From assembly GCA_963932955.1 (NCBI GenBank), contig CAWVRK010000007.1, forward strand, positions 1 through 64,000: 64,000 nt of DNA. The letters run 5' to 3'. Position numbers and translations under genes: made by a program. The notes under the pieces were generated by a model that was not told where the DNA came from, did not search any database, and was given only the letters and a program-made list of their open reading frames with translations. The stretch comes from Flavicella sp963932955. Its GTDB lineage: Bacteria > Bacteroidota > Bacteroidia > Flavobacteriales > Flavobacteriaceae. This document shows, piece after piece, positions 53,807 to 60,915 of this stretch. Numbering within the stretch: the stretch's first letter is position 1; the number at the start of each line of letters is the position of its first letter.

Positions 53807-54619
53807 TTGGATTTTATAAAGACAACAGAACAGAGTTCACATTACCAGCACTTGGAAAAGATGAGCATCGACGGATTGCTCAACGCTATGCACGAAGAAG
53901 ACAAAACTGTCCCTCAGGCAGTAGAAAAAGCCTTGCCCCAAATCAAAACTTTGGTGGAACAAGTTGTTGCCAAGCTCAAACTAGGTGGACGTTTGTTTTA
54001 TATGGGTTCTGGAAGCAGTGGACGCTTGGGCATCTTAGACGCATCCGAATGCCCTCCAACTTTTGGAGTCCCACACGAGCTTGTTGTCGGCATCATCGCA
54101 GGAGGAGATTCGGCGATCCGAAAAGCCGTAGAAAATGCAGAAGACCATCCTACACAAGGATGGAAAGACCTTCAAGAACACAACATCTCCACCAAAGACT
54201 TCGTCGTTGGCATTGCCGCATCAGGAACGACTCCCTATGTATTGGGTGCTTTGAAAAAAGCCAATGAGGCAGGCATTGCGACAGGATGTATCACGATGAA
54301 TAAAGACAGCCCTTTGCAACTGCTCGCACAATTCCCAATAACCGCCGTAGTCGGTCCCGAATTTGTAAGCGGAAGCTCTCGAATGAAGGCTGGAACCGCT
54401 CAAAAGTTGATTTTGAACATGATCAGTACTGCTGCGATGATTCAACTTGGAAAAATCAAAGGAAATAAAATGGTGGACATGAAATTATCGAACAAAAAAC
54501 TGGTGCAAAGAGGGGTAGAAATGCTGGCAGACAGCTTGCACATCTCCGAGTCAAAAGCCCTTGAACTGATTCAAAAATTCGGCTCTGTCAGAGAAGCCCT
54601 TGAACACTTTGAAAAATGA
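53807..54619 (+). CDS. murQ: N-acetylmuramic acid 6-phosphate etherase
   Basis: A 270-residue SIS-domain lyase that removes lactate from MurNAc 6-phosphate in peptidoglycan recycling. Marks are MGSGSSGRLGILDASECPPTFG, GIAASGTTPYVLGAL, and SSRMKAGTAQKLILN. The start is TTG at 53807, which gives the family N-terminus (MDFIKTTEQSSHYQ). Its stop overlaps the next gene by 4 bases. The lysozyme-fold protein at 38.5 kb could supply substrate. Confidence 0.94.
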   Translation: MDFIKTTEQSSHYQHLEKMSIDGLLNAMHEEDKTVPQAVEKALPQIKTLVEQVVAKLKLGGRLFYMGSGSSGRLGILDASECPPTFGVPHELVVGIIAGGDSAIRKAVENAEDHPTQGWKDLQEHNISTKDFVVGIAASGTTPYVLGALKKANEAGIATGCITMNKDSPLQLLAQFPITAVVGPEFVSGSSRMKAGTAQKLILNMISTAAMIQLGKIKGNKMVDMKLSNKKLVQRGVEMLADSLHISESKALELIQKFGSVREALEHFEK

Positions 54620-54849
54620 ACACTTCTACAGAAACACTCAGAAAAGGATTGAAATTTGTTTTCGGAGCCATTCCGCTTTTTATCTTGGCGCCTGTTCTAG
54701 CCAACATCGGATTTTCTGCACTTAGAAAAGACAACAACTATTGGTTTCTCATTACCGCGGGTGTACTTGGAATCGCAGGAATCGCTTGTCTTTTTATGGG
54801 AATACGTACCGTGCTAAACTCTTTTTTTAGTAAAAAACAACAGTTTTAA
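54616..54849 (+). CDS. DUF6095 small membrane protein
   Basis: A 77-residue protein with two membrane helices (about 13-35 and 45-65) and a Lys-rich end. It matches the DUF6095 family in Flavobacteriaceae, which commonly follows murQ. Its ATG overlaps the murQ stop (ATGA), so it is translationally coupled. Function unknown. Its 3' end overlaps a decayed DinB gene on the other strand by four bases. Confidence 0.82.
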   Translation: MNTSTETLRKGLKFVFGAIPLFILAPVLANIGFSALRKDNNYWFLITAGVLGIAGIACLFMGIRTVLNSFFSKKQQF

Positions 54850-55043
54850 GAACGTACTTTAGCTTGTTTTGGGCTTTCTAAGTTGCTTCCAAAATCCTCA
54901 TCTGGCAATGAACCCCCAAAATGATGAAACAAATAACCGATGCTGGCATAGTGGTGCAATGTGTGGCTGTGCGATTGCCACATCAGTACGGATTTATTGG
55001 TCACTAAAGAAACCTTTGTTTTAAAAAAAATCAGTGCTGATTC
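54846..55043 (-). pseudogene. C-terminal remnant of a DinB-family protein
   Basis: The minus strand holds about 65 open codons with no start codon. They include VLMWQSHSHTLHHYASIGYL and FHHFGGSLPDEDFGSN, the C-terminal helix of DinB-type metal-dependent proteins (HxxHH metal ligand pattern and LPxxDFG). The rest of the gene is missing: the piece begins right after the flippase stop codon, in the same frame. It looks like a deletion junction, with the polysaccharide genes now abutting a broken chromosomal gene. Confidence 0.7.
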
Positions 55044-56504
55044 TCAGGAAAATTTCCTCGTTAATTTATCAAAAACAGTATTTACCTCTTCGGAAATTTT
55101 TAATTTCCAAGAGATCACGAGATAAAAAACAAGAAAGAGTGAACTCTTGCAAAAAATATTCAAAAGTGGATGAAAAGGAAAATCCCAAAAACAAAAGAGA
55201 AAATAGCAGGCCAACAACAACAAAAGGAGGGTTCCTGTTTTCGAAGTAAAAGGTAACATTTGAAATTTTCGATGTACGTAGTACATTTTCAAACTGTTGG
55301 CAACGAAAACGACCAAAAAAGTAGACAAAGCAGCCCCATTAATACTCATCCTATCAATCAAAATGTCGTTTAAAAAGTAAACAGAAATGGCCATGGCAAG
55401 TCCGTAAGGCAATAAAACCTTATAGAATTTGGAATTGGAAATAATAGCGCCGTTGGCTCCTAAAAACATGTTGTACAACTTCGCCAAGGAAACCAACAAA
55501 ACCACCCAAGCCCCACCGCTGTACTTTTGGGGTATCAACGCGTAAATCTGGTTTAAATTCAAATGGATTCCCAAAAAGATCAAGCCCGAAATCCAAAGCA
55601 AATTGAGCGAACTTTTTCGGTACAGCTGTTGCACTTCATCCAGCCGGTTTTCGTTCAAAGCTTTGGCCACCAAAGGCTGTAAAATCTGAGACATGGCTCG
55701 TCCCGGGGTCTCTACTACAGTGGCTATATACACAGCTACTGCATAATAGGCAGTATAAGCAATGGCTTCCTTTTGCGGAATCATAAACTTATCGATGTCA
55801 ATCAAAATACTGCCGGCAGAACCCGCAAGAATGATGTAAAGAGAAAATCGCAAAATATCTCGCGTGTTGTGAGGCAATTGCAAAGAGAATTTAGGACGGT
55901 ATAGACGGAACGCATACCAAGCCATCATCAGTGTTCTTAGAAAATACATACCCGTCAGGTAGCAGACAAAATCTTCGATACTAATCCAATTCAAAGCAAC
56001 AAAAATCAGCAAAAAGAGAACGGAAACTCTGGAAAACAACTCCCTCAACACCGTACCATAAACGGACTGCAACTGTACTTTTGCCCAGGCGTGAAAAATC
56101 TCAAAATAAGCCGTGGCCAAAGCCACCAGATAGATCACAAAGGTATATTGCTTGACAATCGGATTTTTAAGTGAGAGGAATGTAGCTATGGATTCATAAA
56201 ATAAATTGCCCAACATGCCTAAAGGAATGGCAATAATCAATGGCAAGAAGAGTGCAAAACTCAAAAAACGGTCTTTTTCAGCCTTTTCTGAATACGTGGA
56301 ATAAAATTTCAAAAGGGTGTAATGTACACCAAAAGCTGTCAACGGCATCAACAAATTGGCACAGGACAAGAGAAAGGTCACCAAACCGTAATAGTCCTCT
56401 GTCAAAAAGGAAGTGTATAAAAACAACGCATTTACACCTCCTATGGCAAATGCCAGGTAGATGGTGAAGGTGTTTTTAATACTTTGTTTGAATACAATGC
56501 CCAT
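55044..56504 (-). CDS. polysaccharide flippase (Wzx/MATE-like)
   Basis: About 486 residues with twelve to fourteen membrane helices, of the polysaccharide-biosynthesis transporter family that flips undecaprenyl-linked oligosaccharides. Landmarks are TFTIYLAFAIGGVNALFLY at the start and LRFSLYIILAGSAGSILIDIDKFMIPQ near 230. I start at ATG 56504. It is the last gene of the surface-polysaccharide set and ends against the DinB remnant. The glycosyltransferase stop is only two bases upstream. Confidence 0.85.
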   Translation of the reverse strand: MGIVFKQSIKNTFTIYLAFAIGGVNALFLYTSFLTEDYYGLVTFLLSCANLLMPLTAFGVHYTLLKFYSTYSEKAEKDRFLSFALFLPLIIAIPLGMLGNLFYESIATFLSLKNPIVKQYTFVIYLVALATAYFEIFHAWAKVQLQSVYGTVLRELFSRVSVLFLLIFVALNWISIEDFVCYLTGMYFLRTLMMAWYAFRLYRPKFSLQLPHNTRDILRFSLYIILAGSAGSILIDIDKFMIPQKEAIAYTAYYAVAVYIATVVETPGRAMSQILQPLVAKALNENRLDEVQQLYRKSSLNLLWISGLIFLGIHLNLNQIYALIPQKYSGGAWVVLLVSLAKLYNMFLGANGAIISNSKFYKVLLPYGLAMAISVYFLNDILIDRMSINGAALSTFLVVFVANSLKMYYVHRKFQMLPFTSKTGTLLLLLLACYFLFCFWDFPFHPLLNIFCKSSLFLVFYLVISWKLKISEEVNTVFDKLTRKFS

Positions 56505-56506
56505 AA

Positions 56507-57787
56507 TCAACCTGTGATCATTTTTATCAAATGTACCAGTTTTCTTGTGATTTCTCTCCTGTGATATTGTTCAATATTTTTTGACTGAACATGCAAACAG
56601 TTGTTTGAAAAGTCTTTGTACATTGAACGTACTTGTTCTTTTAATTCATTGTGGTGATGTGCTTCGAACACAGTTCCCGAATGAGTGTGGTTTATAATAT
56701 CTGCCAAATCTCCTGTTTTGGGCCCAATGGCCAACACAGGTCTTTTTGCTGCGAGGTATTCGAATATTTTTCCTGTGATGATCAGATTTGCACTGGGTAC
56801 TTCATTGATACAAACTAATAAAACTTGTGATTTTTTTTGATACACAACAACCTCTTTGTGAGGTAAATACCCCAGATTTCTCAACTGCTCATTCAAGCCA
56901 CTGGAAGAAATCTGTTCTAAAACAGATGGCGCTACTTTGCCGATCAATTGAATTTTTAGGTTTTCGGAAAAGCCTTCTATCTCGTGCTTCAATTCTGACA
57001 AGACCTTCCACAAAACCCGTGGGTTTTGATCTTCGTTCATGATTCCAATATGAGAAATCGTAAAATGAGGGTCCAATGTTGCTTTTGAATCTGAAAGCTC
57101 GATGTCAAAACCATTCGTCAATACCGATGTCATTTTGTTAAATCTCAAGTATTCCCGCTGCATGGTTTTGCCGACGACCACCACTGCGTCTGCTGAACGC
57201 AGGACCTTGATTCTTAGGTGTTCGTGAATTTTTATGGTGCGTTGTGTCAAGGGCAGGCTTTTAAAATAACCCATGGCGGTCCAAGGATCTCTAAAGTCAG
57301 CTATCCATTTGAGTTTGCTTTTTTCTTTCAAGCCGAGCCCTATCAAATGAACGCTCTGCGGTGGTCCAGTGGTAATGACAAGATCGACCGGATGGGCTTT
57401 GAGGTATTTTTCCAAATAAGACAGGGAGGGTTTTACCCAAAACTTACGTGCATCTGGAATGAAATAGTTAGCGCGAACATAGGTGGCGAACTTTCCAAAA
57501 AGGGATTTTTTTTCATCTAAAAAACCTACACTTGTCTGTGTGGCCTTCCCTCGGCTAAAAATATTAGCCAATTTATAAGGCTCCCAAATGGGCTGTCGCA
57601 AGACCTCAACGCCTTCGGGTATTTCAGCAAGCAAGGTTGCATCTTCGATAGCGTAGGCTGGGTTTTCCACCGTATAGACAACAGGTGTGATGCCAAAATC
57701 TTGTAGGTATTTGACAAACTTCAGCCAGCGTTGCACGCCAGACCCTCCTGCTGGGGGCCAATAATATGTGACAATGAGTACTCTCAA
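56507..57787 (-). CDS. glycosyltransferase family 4 protein
   Basis: A 426-residue GT-B enzyme. The N-terminal donor loop region TYYWPPAGGSGVQRWLKF and the C-terminal EYLAAKRPVLAIGPKTGD are typical of GT4. It starts with TTG at 57787. That codon overlaps the stop codon of the broken glycosyltransferase upstream (TTGA). The first 78 residues are about four fifths identical (my count by eye) to the N-terminal piece of that broken gene. Sugar specificity unknown. Confidence 0.85.
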   Translation of the reverse strand: MRVLIVTYYWPPAGGSGVQRWLKFVKYLQDFGITPVVYTVENPAYAIEDATLLAEIPEGVEVLRQPIWEPYKLANIFSRGKATQTSVGFLDEKKSLFGKFATYVRANYFIPDARKFWVKPSLSYLEKYLKAHPVDLVITTGPPQSVHLIGLGLKEKSKLKWIADFRDPWTAMGYFKSLPLTQRTIKIHEHLRIKVLRSADAVVVVGKTMQREYLRFNKMTSVLTNGFDIELSDSKATLDPHFTISHIGIMNEDQNPRVLWKVLSELKHEIEGFSENLKIQLIGKVAPSVLEQISSSGLNEQLRNLGYLPHKEVVVYQKKSQVLLVCINEVPSANLIITGKIFEYLAAKRPVLAIGPKTGDLADIINHTHSGTVFEAHHHNELKEQVRSMYKDFSNNCLHVQSKNIEQYHRREITRKLVHLIKMITG

Positions 57788-58187
57788 CGGTTTAGATTAT
57801 CGTATAAATGTACTAAGTTTTTTGAGGTTTGCAGCCAAGAAAACTCAGTTTCTATAAATGCTTTTCCATTGGCACCCATTTGGTTTCTTAAATTTTCATC
57901 AGATGCCAACTTCAATACTTTATCTGTAAAATCTTGACTGTCTTTTTCTTTTTAGAAAATAGATTTGCAAATGCGTAGGGTTCCCAGATAGGTTGGCGAA
58001 TGACCTCTACTCCTTCTGAAACTTCGTTTTCGAGACTTTCATCCTGTATGGCATAGTCAGGATTGTCAACAGTATACACTACCGGTGTGATTCCAAAATC
58101 TTGTAAATATTTTACAAATTTCAACCAGCGTTGCACACCTGACCCTCCTAATGGTGGCCAATAATATGTAAGAATTAATACTTTCAA
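57784..58187 (-). pseudogene. glycosyltransferase remnant with a large internal deletion
   Basis: The first 85 codons (TTG at 58187) encode a GT4 N-terminus (TYYWPPLGGSGVQRWLKF, then QPIWEPYAFANLFSKK). In a run of A bases near 57945-57960 the frame changes, and the remainder reads as a GT4 C-terminus: KVLKLASDENLRNQMGANG, then FIETEFSWLQ and a stop at 57784. The roughly 290 middle residues are gone. The C-terminal part does not resemble that of the intact neighbour, so the deletion may have joined two genes. The intact gene's start overlaps the remnant's stop. Confidence 0.8.
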
Positions 58188-59402
58188 TTAGGTATCATAT
58201 AATTTTATCAGTTTCAAACTTTCGTGTTCCCAATTTTCTCCTTCATTCATCACAGCATTGTAGGCGTTGTCAATTTTATATTGATAGGCCTTAGAATGTT
58301 TATAAATATCGAGAACCTTTTGAACAAAATCAAGCACATTATTCGCTTTAAATACAATTCCGGCATCAAATTTAGAAACAATTCTTTCCAATGGTTTGCA
58401 TGAACTCACTAACAATAAACTTTTGCTCATCATAATTTGAAATAGTTTATGAGGTATCGTATTGTCAGTATGATCATTTGACACATGGGGAATGATATTC
58501 AAACTACTTTTCTGCATGATTGTTGCGACTTCAGTAAATGGTCTGTACCCAACAAAATTCACATACTTCTCAGCTTTATTTGTTGCAGCAATTTCTTTTA
58601 ATTTAGTCTCTACATCTGAGCTTCCTTTTCCCACCAAAAAAAGTTTTGCATTCGGAATTACTTTCACAATTTCAGGCATAGCACTTATAGCTGTTTGCAA
58701 TCCTCTGTGCGGCCCAAACCCACCTATATAAGTAATTGAAAAATCACTTGTATTGATAATATCTTGGACTATTTCTTTATTGAAATTCTCTGCAAAATCT
58801 TTTTTTTCATGGTTCGAAACCACTACTAATTTCTCTTTTTCAATGCCAAATTTAGCAATGAGTTTCTCTTTCATTTCCTCTACAACACAGATTACTTTAT
58901 CGTATTTTAGACAATATTTTTTCTCCTTTTTAGACCATCTTTTGGGGTTCATTAAAAGAGCGTTTTTAATCTTAATAATTGAACTCCTCCTCCATACAAA
59001 CCATGTCTTTAATGACTCGGGAAAGTTTTCGTGCAAATCCAAATACACTTTCTTTTTTACCTTAGATTTAAATAGCAACCCTGTTCCTGCCAATGGCAAA
59101 TCATGCACATGTAAATAATCTATAGTGTATGCTTTAAACACCTTTTTTAGTCCAAAATAGAAAAAGGGATTGAAATCAAAAACACTTTCTATACTATCAT
59201 AAATCCCTTTTTTAATTGTTGTGTAATTTTTTCCGATTCTATATACCTCAACATCATTAAAAGTTTCTTTGCTTTTATCATTTCGTTTTCTCGGACAGAC
59301 AACAATAACTTTTCTCCCATTTTCAGCAAGGGTTTCAGCTTCTTTTCTAACTCGAATATCATTAGGATAAGAGCCGTCCACAATCATACAAATATAACTC
59401 AT
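58188..59402 (-). CDS. glycosyltransferase family 4 protein
   Basis: A 404-residue GT-B enzyme. The start SYICMIVDGSYPNDIRVRKEA is typical, then HVHDLPLAGTGLL and a donor domain with ITYIGGFGPHRGLQTAI and IIPHVSNDHTDNTIPHKLFQ, which carries the conserved E-like position of the GT4 donor motif. It overlaps the wecB stop by 4 bases. Its base composition looks more AT-rich than its neighbours. Sugar unknown. Confidence 0.85.
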   Translation of the reverse strand: MSYICMIVDGSYPNDIRVRKEAETLAENGRKVIVVCPRKRNDKSKETFNDVEVYRIGKNYTTIKKGIYDSIESVFDFNPFFYFGLKKVFKAYTIDYLHVHDLPLAGTGLLFKSKVKKKVYLDLHENFPESLKTWFVWRRSSIIKIKNALLMNPKRWSKKEKKYCLKYDKVICVVEEMKEKLIAKFGIEKEKLVVVSNHEKKDFAENFNKEIVQDIINTSDFSITYIGGFGPHRGLQTAISAMPEIVKVIPNAKLFLVGKGSSDVETKLKEIAATNKAEKYVNFVGYRPFTEVATIMQKSSLNIIPHVSNDHTDNTIPHKLFQIMMSKSLLLVSSCKPLERIVSKFDAGIVFKANNVLDFVQKVLDIYKHSKAYQYKIDNAYNAVMNEGENWEHESLKLIKLYDT

Positions 59403-60496
59403 ACCAAAAACTCCATAGATTTTTTAATTATTCTTTCAGTAGCATGACCGTCCCAATGTTTCGGAATTGTAGCTGTCTTTAATTTTCCTTTAAAAATTTC
59501 TTGAATTGCTTCTAAAATCTCATCTGTTTTAAAAGACATCAATGTATTTGTTCCTTCTTCTATAGTCGAAGGTCTTTCTGTATTTTCTCTTAATGTGATG
59601 CATGGTACTTGTAAAAAGGTAGTTTCTTCTTGGATACCTCCACTATCTGTAATCACACAAAAAGCATGTGCAATTAACTTTTGAAAAGAGAAATAATTTT
59701 GAGGTTCTATAATTGTTAAATTTTCAATTGTATTTAGTTGTTCAAACAAACCAAACTTGTTGAAATTGTTTAGGGTTCTTGGGTGAATTGAAAAAACAAC
59801 CTTTTTTATTTTAGTGGTATTTTCAAACAAATCAATAATTTTAAGCAATGCTTCTTTGGTATCCACATTTCTAGGTCGATGCATGGTTACTAAAAAATAG
59901 TCCTGTTTCTCTGCTTGTATTTCCTCTAATATCGACGATGCCTCGATTTCACTTTTGAAATGGACAAGCGTGTCGATCATGGTATTTCCAACAAAAAATA
60001 TTTGAGCATCTTTTTTACCCATCTTCTTTAAGTTTTGAATTCCACTTTTTTCTGTAACAAAACAAATATCTGAAATTTCATCTGTTAGGATCCGATTTAC
60101 TTCTTCAGGCATTTCTTTGTCTAAACTTCTTAAACCACTCTCTATATGTCCCAATTTAATTTTTAATTTATTGGCACAAATTGCAGCCGCTAAAGTAGAA
60201 TTAACATCTCCAACACACAAAAGTAAATCAGGATTAAACTCAGAAATTACGGTCTCCAGTTTCAGAATAACATGTCCTATCAAACTATTTGCTGTAGTTC
60301 CATTTATATCTAAAAAGTAATCGACTTTAATTTTAAATTGCTTTAAAAAAATGTCTGACATTTTAGCATCAAAGTGCTGACCTGTATGAACGATTCTTAA
60401 ATCCAAATCAGAGTATTTCTCAGCAACTTTTTTAAACTGAGTAATCTTTACAAAATTGGGACGTGTACCTACAACAATAAGTATTCTTTTTTTCAT
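59399..60496 (-). CDS. wecB: UDP-N-acetylglucosamine 2-epimerase, non-hydrolysing
   Basis: A 365-residue enzyme interconverting UDP-GlcNAc and UDP-ManNAc for surface polysaccharide. The family marks are GTRPNFVKITQF, HTGQHFDAKMSDIF, LGHIESGLRS, and SGGIQEETTFLQVPC. A UDP-ManNAc dehydrogenase (wecC) was not found in the window. It is coupled to the next glycosyltransferase by a 4-base overlap and lies 3 bases after the broken methyltransferase gene. Confidence 0.93.
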   Translation of the reverse strand: MKKRILIVVGTRPNFVKITQFKKVAEKYSDLDLRIVHTGQHFDAKMSDIFLKQFKIKVDYFLDINGTTANSLIGHVILKLETVISEFNPDLLLCVGDVNSTLAAAICANKLKIKLGHIESGLRSLDKEMPEEVNRILTDEISDICFVTEKSGIQNLKKMGKKDAQIFFVGNTMIDTLVHFKSEIEASSILEEIQAEKQDYFLVTMHRPRNVDTKEALLKIIDLFENTTKIKKVVFSIHPRTLNNFNKFGLFEQLNTIENLTIIEPQNYFSFQKLIAHAFCVITDSGGIQEETTFLQVPCITLRENTERPSTIEEGTNTLMSFKTDEILEAIQEIFKGKLKTATIPKHWDGHATERIIKKSMEFLV

Positions 60497-60499
60497 AAA

Positions 60500-60891
60500 T
60501 TATTTTCTTTCTGCGTATACGGCATAATGCCTCGGCGTGAATTTCCTCAATATGGGACGCGCTCCTATTTTTTTAATGGGGCTGGTCCATTTTAAATTTT
60601 TCTTAGCCTCCCAACCCGATTTTTCAAGCAACCAGTCAAAATGCCAATCTTCAAACTCATGGCAATGACGATCCCATTTGTCTGTTTTACTTTGATACGC
60701 AGTAGCAAACCATAAATTTAATGGAATTGAAGTCACAATCTTTTTTGTTTGAATGGTTTTTAAAATGGTTTATCTATGTTCTTCCATGATTTCAGAAAAC
60801 GGGTTTCGAACTCCTAAATGCAGGATAACGGCAGGAGCTGGAATTCTTCTTGCAAAAACCCTAAGGTATGCTTGTACCTTTTAGTTGGCAT
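60500..60891 (-). pseudogene. decayed SAM-dependent methyltransferase gene
   Basis: Starting at ATG 60891 (an ATG at 60903 also works) the minus strand reads MPTKRYKHTLGFLQEE, then the frame shifts near 60840 and continues PAPAVILHLGVRNPFSEIMEEHR before a stop at 60770-60772. After the stop, in the same frame, comes a C-terminal part: IVTSIPLNLWFATAYQSK, then HEFEDWHFDWLLEK and the end HYAVYAERK. The middle, with most of the SAM site, is missing. This matches the Bacteroidota polysaccharide-associated methyltransferases, with one frameshift and an internal deletion. Confidence 0.78.
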
Positions 60892-60915
60892 TATTTTATA
60901 CATTAGTATCCCTTT

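Noticed and set aside
55034..55249. 71-codon plus-strand frame inside the flippase gene
   Set aside because: Lys/Arg-rich chance frame opposite the coding strand, typical of AT-rich genes.
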